A DNA stretch of 64,000 nt from Mesorhizobium sp. (GTDB taxonomy: Bacteria; Pseudomonadota; Alphaproteobacteria; Rhizobiales; Rhizobiaceae), in the NCBI RefSeq assembly GCF_023954305.1, contig NZ_JAMLIG010000001.1:744001-808000 (forward strand), given 5' to 3'. The first letter of the stretch is position 1; each line of letters opens with the position of its first letter. This document shows, in pieces, positions 28,199 through 36,033 of the stretch. The translations under genes and the position numbers were made by a program. Under the pieces are notes generated by a model. That model was not told the DNA's origin. It saw nothing but the letters and a program-made list of their open reading frames with translations, and searched no databases.

Positions 28199-28217
28199 TC
28201 CCCTTTGTCGAAGGGGA
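28199..28217 (-). promoter_or_regulatory. Hairpin enclosing the kbl ribosome-binding site
   Basis: A perfect seven-base stem, TCCCCTT (28199-28205) with AAGGGGA (28211-28217), closes a five-base loop. On the kbl (minus) strand, the downstream arm is the AAGGGGA Shine-Dalgarno sequence, six bases before the ATG at 28192. The stem would hide the site from ribosomes. Confidence 0.6.
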
Positions 28218-28306
28218 CAATCGCGCCTGCGCCGCCGGAAATCTACCGGAAATACGATCTCGCAGGGGCGGGCGGACCGATGAAGTCCGCCCGGGCAGCC
28301 GCTCGG

Positions 28307-28786
28307 TCAGGCGATCGGGCCGCCGATGATGTCGATGCCGTTGCGGGCGCAGGCCATGGCGAGCGCCTGCTGGATGTGCAGGTTCGGCTCGACATAGGGC
28401 ATGAGTTCGGCGGACGCGGCGGGCTTGGCCATCTCGCGCAGCATGCGCTCGAAATCGCCGCCAGTGGTGATGGTCAGGCAGCGGGCGCCGGAGACCGACT
28501 CGACGCGGAAGGCGTGCGGGATGCCTTTGGGCGCCAGCACGATCTGGCCTGCATGCGCCACGGTATCCTTGCCGTCGACGCGAAAACGCATCGTGCCTTC
28601 GAGGATGTGGAACACCTCGTCTTCCCGCCGGTGGATGTGCATCGGCGTCTTCGAGCCATAAGGCATGCGGTGCTCGATGATCGAGATCCGGTCTTCGCCG
28701 GCCGACGCCGACAGGCGCACCGACACCAGCGTATCGAGAAACATGAGGAGCTGCTCGGCGGGTGCCGATTTCTTCTGGATGCTCAT
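28307..28786 (-). CDS. Cupin-domain protein
   Basis: A 159-residue single-cupin protein: 'PYGSKTPMHIHRREDEVFHILEG' carries the His-His-Glu metal ligands of motif 1, and a later 'GIPHAFRVES' supplies the motif 2 His. The C-terminus 'ACARNGIDIIGGPIA' is not distinctive. It could be a quercetinase-like dioxygenase or a sugar-binding regulator; the substrate is unknown. ATG 28786 (MSIQKK) is preferred over the upstream 28819 because AAAGGAC precedes it. It faces away from the diguanylate cyclase gene. Confidence 0.8.
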   Translation of the reverse strand: MSIQKKSAPAEQLLMFLDTLVSVRLSASAGEDRISIIEHRMPYGSKTPMHIHRREDEVFHILEGTMRFRVDGKDTVAHAGQIVLAPKGIPHAFRVESVSGARCLTITTGGDFERMLREMAKPAASAELMPYVEPNLHIQQALAMACARNGIDIIGGPIA

Positions 28787-29044
28787 TGCATTCGTCCTTT
28801 CGACTGCGCCGCGCGGCATCGCCGCCGCGGCTGTCCCCGATCTAGGACCGCCCGGTTTCCGTTCGACTGCGCGCGGCCGCGCACGGTTCGCAGCAGTGAA
28901 ACAGCGGCGTTACGAAGATGAAACGCGACATTGGGCCATTGCGCATCGCCTTGCTGGCAAGGCTGCGCTCCCCGGCCCCGGATGCGAAAATCAATTGTTA
29001 AAGCAGATGACGATAGGATCGCCGCCCGAAGGGAGACATGGCAC

Positions 29045-30196
29045 GTGGCGATTGCAGATTCCGAGCCGGCGCGCGACGACAGGTCGATCCTCTCGCTGCA
29101 GATGGACGCCATCCACAGTTCGTCCCCAGCCTCCTTCCTCAGCATCATCGCAGCGCTGCTTTCCGTCTATGTCTACTGGTCTCCAGATATCGCGACGGGT
29201 CTGCTGGTCTGGTTCGGCTGCATTTTCGCGATCGCCGCGACGAATTTGATCACCACCGCAATGCGGGTCCGGGGCATTCCAGCGGGATGGACGGACGAGG
29301 CATGGGAACGCTTCGTCTGCATCATGCATCTTCTGTCGGGCCTGACCTGGGGCATCGGCGGCGGGTGGATGCTGAGCATAGCGACCGGACAACAGGCGCT
29401 GCTGACCATCTCGATCGGCCTCGGCGCCGTGACCGTCTCTATCCCCTCGGTGGTGCATCAGACCGCCTACAACCTTTTCCATTTCCCCATCTTCTGGTGC
29501 TATGCGGTGGGCGTGGCCTTCAGCTCCCTCGAATTCCGCTGGGTTCTGGCGTTCGGTTTCGTCATCCTCGCGCCGTTTGCGACATGGATCGGTCGCGATC
29601 TCGGCCGGAAGCTGGTCATGGCGCTGCACCTGTCGATCGAGAACAAGCGGCTCGCGGAGCACCTCGAGGACCGCGGGGCGGCGCTCGAGAGCGCCAACCG
29701 CGAACTCGAAATCCTGAGCACGACCGATCCTCTAACCGGAGTGGCCAACCGCCGCCGGCTGATGGCGTTCGGGCGTGCGGCGCCGCCTCTCTGCGCGGTG
29801 CTCATCGTCGATATCGACCACTTCAAATCGTACAACGACGCCTTTGGCCACGTCGAGGGCGACGCCTGCCTGGTCGCCGTCGCCAATGCGCTGCAATCCA
29901 GCGTGCGGCCCCATCTCGATCTGGTCGCCCGGCTGGGCGGCGAGGAATTCGCCGTCGTGCTGACAGACGCCACGCACGACCTCGCCGCGTCGATCGCGGA
30001 GACGATGCGCATCAACATCGAGAACGCCCATGCGTCGGGACCGAAGCGGATCAGGCGGGTCGTCACCGCCAGCATCGGCTTCAGCGCGCGCAGCCCCAAA
30101 CGGCCGCGCACGTTCGCCAAGCTGATGGAAGAGGCCGACGCAGCCGTCTACCAGGCGAAGGCGACCGGCCGGAACCGGGTTTGCAAGGCTGCCTAG
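29045..30196 (+). CDS. Membrane-anchored diguanylate cyclase (GGDEF)
   Basis: A 383-residue protein with six hydrophobic segments in its first 200 residues, a short coiled linker ('RGAALESANRELEILSTTD') and a C-terminal GGDEF domain with the active 'LGGEEF' loop. It should make cyclic di-GMP. The inhibitory I-site residue pair RxxD, normally just before the loop, reads 'PHLD', so product inhibition at that site is probably lost. The GTG start at 29045 has GGGAG at 29031-29035; the frame upstream to 28931 looks non-coding. It overlaps the end of the convergent prmB by four bases. Confidence 0.85.
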   Translation: MAIADSEPARDDRSILSLQMDAIHSSSPASFLSIIAALLSVYVYWSPDIATGLLVWFGCIFAIAATNLITTAMRVRGIPAGWTDEAWERFVCIMHLLSGLTWGIGGGWMLSIATGQQALLTISIGLGAVTVSIPSVVHQTAYNLFHFPIFWCYAVGVAFSSLEFRWVLAFGFVILAPFATWIGRDLGRKLVMALHLSIENKRLAEHLEDRGAALESANRELEILSTTDPLTGVANRRRLMAFGRAAPPLCAVLIVDIDHFKSYNDAFGHVEGDACLVAVANALQSSVRPHLDLVARLGGEEFAVVLTDATHDLAASIAETMRINIENAHASGPKRIRRVVTASIGFSARSPKRPRTFAKLMEEADAAVYQAKATGRNRVCKAA

Positions 30197-31125
30197 ACCG
30201 GCAGCTGCTCACGCGTCAGCCAGAACACTTCTCCGTCGCTCCCTTCGGTGTCGAGCCAGAGGAAGGGCGTGTCGGGATACTCCGCTTCGAGCAGTTCGCG
30301 GTCGGTGCCGATCTCGCACAAGATCCCGCCGCCCGGATTGAGGTGGGCCGCCGCCTCGGCCAGGATGCGGCGCACGATGTCGAAACCGTCCTCGCCGCCG
30401 GCCAGCGCCATCGCCGGCTCGTGACGGAACTCGGCCGGCAGCGCCTCCATCACCTCGCGGCCGACATAAGGTGGATTGGTGATGATGAGGTCGTAGGTGC
30501 GATCGCCCACAGCCTCGAACAAATCGCCCTGGAACAGATGGGCGCGGTCTTGGAGACCGTGATCGGACACATTTTCGGCCGCCAGCGACAGCGCCGCGGC
30601 TGACAGGTCGGCAGCATCCACCTCGGCGTTCGGGAAGGCGAAGGCCGCGAGGATCGCCAGCGATCCGCCGCCAGTGCACAGATCGAGCACTGACGAGATC
30701 GCGTCCGGATCCTCGACCAGGGCCATCCCCTCCCCGGTTCCGTCAAAGAGCGGCGATCGCAAGAGTTCGGCGATGAAGGAACGCGGAGCCAACGCGCGGG
30801 CGTCGCTGCGGAACGGTATACCCATCAGATACGTGCGTCCCGTGAGATAAGCCGCCGGCAGCCGCTCCTCGACGCGGAGCGCGATCCGCTCTCCCAGCAA
30901 CCCCTTCTCCCTTGAGGTCAGGCGCGCGTCCGCGAACGCGTTGAAGTCGTCCACCGGCAGGTGGAGGGTCTCAAGAATCAGGAAGACTGCTTCGTCGAGC
31001 GCATTGTCCGAGCCGTGGCCGTAATGCAGGTCGGCGGCGGAAAAGGCCGACACCGCATAGCGCAGCACGTCGCGGAGCGTAACGAGCTCGGCGATCTCGC
31101 CGCGCGGGTCGAAAGCCTCGTTCAT
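30193..31125 (-). CDS. prmB: 50S ribosomal protein L3 N5-glutamine methyltransferase
   Basis: A 310-residue class I SAM-dependent methyltransferase of the HemK/PrmB group. It has an SAM-binding 'LDLCTGGGSLAILAA', the substrate-binding 'TNPPYVG' (about residue 215) and an N-terminal helical domain. PrmB methylates a glutamine of ribosomal protein L3; PrmC (release factors) is the alternative, but the 'LHYGHGSDNALDEAVFLIL' region and overall size fit PrmB. ATG at 31125 is supported by GGAGG upstream. Confidence 0.9.
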   Translation of the reverse strand: MNEAFDPRGEIAELVTLRDVLRYAVSAFSAADLHYGHGSDNALDEAVFLILETLHLPVDDFNAFADARLTSREKGLLGERIALRVEERLPAAYLTGRTYLMGIPFRSDARALAPRSFIAELLRSPLFDGTGEGMALVEDPDAISSVLDLCTGGGSLAILAAFAFPNAEVDAADLSAAALSLAAENVSDHGLQDRAHLFQGDLFEAVGDRTYDLIITNPPYVGREVMEALPAEFRHEPAMALAGGEDGFDIVRRILAEAAAHLNPGGGILCEIGTDRELLEAEYPDTPFLWLDTEGSDGEVFWLTREQLPV

Positions 31126-31184
31126 TCCTCCGCGCCTCCGATCTGCGCCCACAATCGGGTGGGGAGACAAGAGACGACGGCGGC

Positions 31185-31209
31185 CTCCCTCCCCCTTGCG
31201 GGGAGGGAG
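31185..31209. repeat. Short perfect palindrome downstream of prmB upstream region
   Basis: CTCCCTCCCC (31185-31194) and GGGGAGGGAG (31200-31209) are perfect ten-base arms around CTTGC, in the gap between prmB and the CocE hydrolase gene. It is typical of small GC-rich palindromes dispersed in rhizobial chromosomes and can act as a hairpin in either transcript. The rest of the gap (31210-31360) contains a short coding-like frame described under findings. Confidence 0.6.
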
Positions 31210-31360
31210 CGAGGTTCGGGTGACATCATGGCGATTGCCTTGTCACAGCGGGAAGGAAAACGCCAGCCGGTTCACGTCGGCGCGAGGGTGCCGAAAGCCT
31301 TCGGCGCTCTCCATGCCCCACTGGCAGCCGTCGACCTGCCCCCGGCAGACATTCCCGTTT

Positions 31361-33136
31361 TCAGGTGCCGGTCACGTCGGGGACAATGAGGTGGCTGGCA
31401 TGGCCGTCGCCGCAGTGGATGACGATGTCGCCCTTGCCGATCGGCTTTGACTGCCTGTCGCCGAAGGGGATTTCCAGATCGTTCCAGGTCTCGACGATGA
31501 CGCGCAGCGTCTCGCCGGGTTTCAGTTCGAGCGACATGGGGGTGAGACCGATACGAAGCATGACTATCTCGCCCTCCCTCAGAAGTTCGGGCCGGTCGAG
31601 CGGCTGATAAGGTTTGCCCGGGCGGGAACGGGCTTCGTCGACCTTCCGCAGCGAGGCGCGAAGACGGCCCCACGGACCCTGATAGAACAGAACATATTTG
31701 AACGGCATGTCGCGGACGGCCAGCACCTGCTCCCGGTGCGCGCGGATGATCGGGCTTTCCTCCGGGAGGGTCATCGCATCGAATACGGTGCCGTCCACAT
31801 TGATTTTCTGGAGCCTGATGAAGATGTCGAAGTCGTCCGTATCCTTGCCTTCCGCGAACAGGACGAGTTCAGGAAATCCAATCAGCTCCGTCCGCTTGTC
31901 GACGGCGATGTCGAACGCCGCGGCCTCGCGCCTGGCCGCCGAGACCGTGACTTTCGATGCGGCCGGCGGCGCACCCGCCGAAGACAGGGATCTTGCGCCC
32001 AGATGCACAGGACGGTACCGGGTCCTATCGAGCGGGAACGCGTTTTCCACGCGATTGGTCACCGTGGCATTGTCCGGACCCGCGGAAAAGACCGGCATCC
32101 GCACCGTTGGCGTCGCCTCCCAGCCGTTGTCATAGCCCTTCAGATAGTGATCGAAGAAGCGCCCCAGGTCCTCCTGGTTGGCCGGATCGTAGAAGTCGGG
32201 CCACTCCTGGATGTGATGCACCCGTAGCCATTTGTCTGTCTTCAACCGCTCGAATGCCTCGAACGTGCCGTTGACATGAACCAGCGAGGACAGGCTCGCC
32301 ACGACATAGGCCGGGACGTCGATCCGCTCGACTGCGGCGCTGTGGTCGCGCCAGTAGTCGTTGTAGAGCGGGTGCCGTTCGAGCATCGCGATCAGATCCT
32401 CGATGCGGTTCTTGCCGGCGTTCTTGGTGATGATGTCGTCCATGAAGCCGATATCCGGGACGCCGCCCGGGCAGATGAGGTTGCGGTAGACGTCGCTCAG
32501 GCCCTCCCAGGGCGCGATCGCCGCAAGATGTTTCGGCCGTTCCGCGGCGATGAACCATTGCGAGGCAGCGAGCCAGGAATTGCCTGCCATTCCGACCTTG
32601 CCGTTGCACCAGTCCTGCGCCCCGACCCAATCCACCAGGTCGGCCCCGTCACGACCCTCCTGGCGTGACCAGCACCATTCGTCGCCCTCGGAGGAATAGG
32701 CGCCGCGCGCGTCCGGATTGATGACGGCAAAGCCCTTGGCACACCAGATCGCCGGATCCGGCGCCTCCCATTTGTTGAGTTCGCTGACCAGCGACTGGGG
32801 CACGGCCATGCGGAACGGGAAATCGTCCAGATGGAATCCGCCGAGATTCTTGCCATAGGGGCTCCAGGCAACGATGCCCGGTATCTTCTCCGTCGTGATG
32901 GGGCGGAAGACGTCCGTATAGATGGTCGTGCCGTCGCGGAGCTTCACCGCGAGATCCCGCTGGAACAGAATGTCGCACGGCAGCGGCCGGGCCCCTTCCC
33001 GCATCACCGTGCCGGCCGGGAGTATCTGTTCGCCCGGCGCAAAACCCTGGTAGCGGGCGCGCGGGTCGGACAATGGCGTCGACTTGCGGAACAAGATCTC
33101 GCCTTTGAATGAAATTCCGCCCTCTTCTATCAACAT
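31361..33136 (-). CDS. CocE/NonD-family hydrolase (X-Pro dipeptidyl-peptidase/esterase fold)
   Basis: A 591-residue alpha/beta hydrolase with the CocE layout: an N-terminal hydrolase domain ('VKLRDGTTIYTDVFRP', 'VAWSPYGK', 'VINPDARGAYSSEGDEW'), the nucleophile serine in 'GMAGNSWLAASQW' (about residue 187), and a C-terminal jelly-roll domain typical of X-Pro dipeptidyl-peptidases and cocaine esterase. It likely cleaves an ester or amide. The ATG at 33136 has a GGAGAGGAG site upstream; the ORF remains open to 33184. Divergent from a TetR gene that probably controls it. Confidence 0.85.
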   Translation of the reverse strand: MLIEEGGISFKGEILFRKSTPLSDPRARYQGFAPGEQILPAGTVMREGARPLPCDILFQRDLAVKLRDGTTIYTDVFRPITTEKIPGIVAWSPYGKNLGGFHLDDFPFRMAVPQSLVSELNKWEAPDPAIWCAKGFAVINPDARGAYSSEGDEWCWSRQEGRDGADLVDWVGAQDWCNGKVGMAGNSWLAASQWFIAAERPKHLAAIAPWEGLSDVYRNLICPGGVPDIGFMDDIITKNAGKNRIEDLIAMLERHPLYNDYWRDHSAAVERIDVPAYVVASLSSLVHVNGTFEAFERLKTDKWLRVHHIQEWPDFYDPANQEDLGRFFDHYLKGYDNGWEATPTVRMPVFSAGPDNATVTNRVENAFPLDRTRYRPVHLGARSLSSAGAPPAASKVTVSAARREAAAFDIAVDKRTELIGFPELVLFAEGKDTDDFDIFIRLQKINVDGTVFDAMTLPEESPIIRAHREQVLAVRDMPFKYVLFYQGPWGRLRASLRKVDEARSRPGKPYQPLDRPELLREGEIVMLRIGLTPMSLELKPGETLRVIVETWNDLEIPFGDRQSKPIGKGDIVIHCGDGHASHLIVPDVTGT

Positions 33137-33311
33137 CGCAGTCTCTCCTCTCCTTGGAAACCGAAAGCGCGCCCTGGCCGGCAAGGTCGCGATTCATCGA
33201 TCACGCGCGGCGGCGAACCCGGCCGTGTCCAGACTGATCACGCGTGGCTTTGGCAGTACGTGGGATGGCGATCCCACCCTTTGCGTAGCGCCTGCCGTTG
33301 CCTGCGTCAAC

Positions 33312-33335
33312 GTTAAAGAGCAATTGCTCTCTAAC
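33312..33335. promoter_or_regulatory. 24-bp near-perfect operator between cocE-like and tetR-like genes
   Basis: GTTA-A-AGAGCAATTGCTCT-C-TAAC is symmetrical at all but one position pair, with a perfect 14-base core (33317-33330). It lies in the 277-base divergent region between the hydrolase and the TetR regulator. The length and symmetry fit a TetR dimer or dimer-pair site, so autoregulation and control of the hydrolase are likely. Confidence 0.7.
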
Positions 33336-33413
33336 AGAATCTTGCATACGGAATGGTTATTTGCCGCTGTCGACTGGCTTGCTCATCGGCGCGGGCTTGG
33401 CCATGATGCGTGC

Positions 33414-34145
33414 GTGACCAAATCATCGACGCACAAGGGCGCCGGCGTGCCATCGCCGGCACGATCGGGCCTACGCAACACCATCGCGCGGCCGGCGACC
33501 GGCGCATCTCCCGGCAAGAAGCGCTCTGCCAAGAATCCGCCGGCCGAGCCGCCCGCAAGCCGCCCGCGCCGCGTGCGGGCGCCCGCGATGACGCGCCAGC
33601 GTCTCATCGCCGCGGCGATGGAGGTCGTTGCGGAACGAGGCTTCGACGAGGCCCGGTCCGAAGATATCGTGAGACGCGCCGGATTGACCAATGGGGCGCT
33701 CTACGCCCACTTCAAGAACAAGAACGAACTCCTGCTCGCCGCATTCGCGGAGCAGACGTCTTATCTGCAGGAGGTGATTTCCGAAGTCGACGCGACCGGT
33801 CTCGATGAGGTCGAGAAACTCATCCGGCTGGTCCAGTCCCACCCCGTCATGCCGGTGAGGGAGAGCATCGTCGGGGAGACCCTCGCGCGTGCGCGGCGCG
33901 ATGGAGGGATAAGGGAAATCTGGCTGCGCCAGCTTGCGACGATCGAGGAGACCTATGCGCGCTGGATCCGGACGGGACAGGCGAAAGGAATTGTGCGGCC
34001 GGAGATCGAGCCACACGTGGCCGCCCGCCTCATCAGTTCCCTCGGCACCGGCTATCAGGTTCTGTGGGAGATCTCCGCGCCGGCGATCGAGGAAAAGGAC
34101 TGGATCGCCAGCCTCTGCGGCGTCGTCGAGAGCTTTCGCCGATAA
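33414..34145 (+). CDS. TetR/AcrR-family transcriptional regulator with basic N-terminal extension
   Basis: A 243-residue regulator. The helix-turn-helix domain begins near residue 60 ('TRQRLIAAAMEVVAERGFDEARSEDIVRRAGLTNGALYAHFKNK' in pieces), followed by a C-terminal ligand domain with 'AARLISSLGTGYQVLWE'. The GTG start at 33414 gives about 58 extra residues rich in Lys, Arg, Pro and Ala; an internal ATG just before TRQRL could be the true start. It is divergent from the CocE hydrolase over a 24-bp operator, which suggests the hydrolase is its target. Confidence 0.85.
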   Translation: MTKSSTHKGAGVPSPARSGLRNTIARPATGASPGKKRSAKNPPAEPPASRPRRVRAPAMTRQRLIAAAMEVVAERGFDEARSEDIVRRAGLTNGALYAHFKNKNELLLAAFAEQTSYLQEVISEVDATGLDEVEKLIRLVQSHPVMPVRESIVGETLARARRDGGIREIWLRQLATIEETYARWIRTGQAKGIVRPEIEPHVAARLISSLGTGYQVLWEISAPAIEEKDWIASLCGVVESFRR

Positions 34146-34175
34146 CGCCTCGAGGCAAGGCCCGGACGGGCGGGA

Positions 34176-34568
34176 TCAGGCGAGGAATACAATCAGCGTG
34201 AAGCCGATCTGGCCGACGGCCGTCAGCAGACCGCGCAGCGTCAGATAGGCTTCCGCCTGCGCCGGCAGCGAGACTCCGAAGGCGAGTCCAAGAGCAATTT
34301 CGAAGGCAAGAAGGACGCCGAGAGCGACGGCGGCCATGGTGGCGCGCGGCGAAAACTGCCGCGCGACGGGGAGACGGCGCAGGACGGCTTTCGCCACCAG
34401 CCAGGAAACGCCGAGCATCAACGGCAGTTCGACGGCGACCGCAGCCGCCGCGCCGAGCCAGGGCTCGACGACCATCACGCGCAAACTACCGAATGCGAAC
34501 CCGGCCGCGAAGACAACGAGCGCATAGGCGATGCCGGCGTTCCAGGGACGCGCCGCCGGCTCCGCCAC
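34176..34568 (-). CDS. Small multi-pass membrane protein, unknown function
   Basis: A 130-residue protein with four predicted membrane segments ('AYALVVFAAGFAFGSLRVMVV', 'AAVAVELPLMLGVSWLVAKA', 'MAAVALGVLLAFEIALGLAFG' and 'GLLTAVGQIGFTLIVFLA' cover them). I do not recognise a named family with certainty. It lies 12 bases past the gcdH stop on the same strand, so it may be co-transcribed with gcdH. Confidence 0.6.
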   Translation of the reverse strand: MAEPAARPWNAGIAYALVVFAAGFAFGSLRVMVVEPWLGAAAAVAVELPLMLGVSWLVAKAVLRRLPVARQFSPRATMAAVALGVLLAFEIALGLAFGVSLPAQAEAYLTLRGLLTAVGQIGFTLIVFLA

Positions 34569-34580
34569 AGCCCGGCTTTC

Positions 34581-35792
34581 CTAGAAGAACGCCTGCAATC
34601 CGGTCTGCGCGCGACCGAGGATCAGCGCGTGAACGTCGTGGGCGCCCTCGTAGGTGTTGACGGTCTCGAGGTTCGCCGCATGTCGCATCACATGGTAGCC
34701 AATCTGGATGCCGTTGCCGCCGTGCATGTCGCGGGCCTGGCGCGCGATGTCGAGCGCCTTGCCGCAATTGTTGCGCTTGACGATCGAGATCATCTCCGGC
34801 GCCATCTTGCCCTCGTCCATCAGGCGCCCGACGCGCAGCGATCCCTGCAGGCCGAGCGCGATCTCGGTCTGCATGTCGGCGAGCTTCTTCTGGTAGAGCT
34901 GGGTGCCGGCCAGCGGCTTGCCGAACTGCTTCCGGTCGAGCCCGTACTGGCGGGCGCGGAACCAGCAGTCCTCGGCCGCGCCCATCGCGCCCCAGGAGAT
35001 GCCGTAGCGGGCGCGGTTGAGGCAGCCGAACGGGCCGCCGAGTCCGCGCGCGTTGGGCAGGAGTGCCTCTTCGCCGACCTCGACGTTCTCCATCACCACT
35101 TCGCCGGTGATCGACGCGCGCAGCGACAGCTTGCCCTCGATCTTCGGCGCTGACAGACCCTTCATTCCCTTCTCGAGCACGAAGCCGCGGATCTCGTCGC
35201 GTCCGTCGTCGGTCTTCAGCTTGGCCCAGACCACGAATACATCGGCAATCGGCGCGTTGGATATCCACATCTTGGCGCCGTTGAGCCGGTAGCCGTTCGC
35301 TGTCTTTTCGGCGCGAGTCTTCATGCCGCCCGGATCGGAGCCCGCCTCCGGCTCGGTCAGGCCGAAACAGCCTATGAATTCGCCCGATGCGAGCTTCGGC
35401 AGGTATTTCCGGCGCTGCTCCTCGGAACCGTAGGCATGAATCGGATACATGACCAGCGAGGACTGCACGCTCATCATCGAGCGATAGCCCGAATCGACGC
35501 GCTCGACTTCCCGCGCCACCAGGCCGTAGGTCACGTAGTTGCCGCCGAGTCCGCCATATTCCTCGGGAACGGTGATGCCGAGGAGGCCGGCCTCGCCCAT
35601 CTCGCGGAAGATCGCCGGGTCCGTCGTCTCGCTCAGATAGGCGTCCTCGATGCGCGGCGCGAGCTTGTCGGCGGCAAACGCCGCCGCCGCGTCCCGGATC
35701 ATCCGCTCGTCCTCGGACAGTTGGCCTTCCAGAAGGAAGGGATCGTTCCAGACGAAGGCGGCCATTTTTGCCGGCCTGTGTTCGATGTTCAT
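34581..35792 (-). CDS. gcdH: Glutaryl-CoA dehydrogenase
   Basis: A 403-residue acyl-CoA dehydrogenase-family flavoenzyme that converts glutaryl-CoA to crotonyl-CoA and CO2 in lysine/tryptophan catabolism. Distinctive parts are 'DPFLLEGQLSEDERMIRDAA', 'SVQSSLVMYPIHAYGSEEQ', 'GLTEPEAGSDPGGMKTRA' and the C-terminal catalytic glutamate in 'NTYEGAHDVHALILGRAQTG'. ATG 35792 is preferred (GGAG eight bases upstream); a GTG at 35801 is an alternative. Paired with a small membrane protein downstream. Confidence 0.93.
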   Translation of the reverse strand: MNIEHRPAKMAAFVWNDPFLLEGQLSEDERMIRDAAAAFAADKLAPRIEDAYLSETTDPAIFREMGEAGLLGITVPEEYGGLGGNYVTYGLVAREVERVDSGYRSMMSVQSSLVMYPIHAYGSEEQRRKYLPKLASGEFIGCFGLTEPEAGSDPGGMKTRAEKTANGYRLNGAKMWISNAPIADVFVVWAKLKTDDGRDEIRGFVLEKGMKGLSAPKIEGKLSLRASITGEVVMENVEVGEEALLPNARGLGGPFGCLNRARYGISWGAMGAAEDCWFRARQYGLDRKQFGKPLAGTQLYQKKLADMQTEIALGLQGSLRVGRLMDEGKMAPEMISIVKRNNCGKALDIARQARDMHGGNGIQIGYHVMRHAANLETVNTYEGAHDVHALILGRAQTGLQAFF

Positions 35793-36033
35793 GGGCCTCA
35801 CTCCGTGGGTCTGGCTATTCGGCGCCCTTTAAGCCGATTTCGTCGCCGGACGAAAGCTGTACCGAGCCTTTGCGGATCGAAATCGACCGCATCTTAACCA
35901 TGCACGAAGATCGTCGCCGGATGGTCGCCGGAATTGGCGGCCGCGAGGTGGAACCGGCGGTTTCTTCTCCGGACGTTAACTTTCTCCCGGCGAGAGTGAG
36001 AATAGTGAGTTTCGCATCCGGGGACGACTTCTG

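Noticed and set aside
28787..29044. Extended start of the diguanylate cyclase at 28931
   Set aside because: The extra residues (Cys/Arg-rich) are not protein-like; the GTG at 29045 has a ribosome-binding site.
35793..36033. Small gene between gcdH and the GGDEF-EAL gene
   Set aside because: A short frame across 35768-36034 has atypical composition and no start signal; nothing else is seen in these 240 bases.
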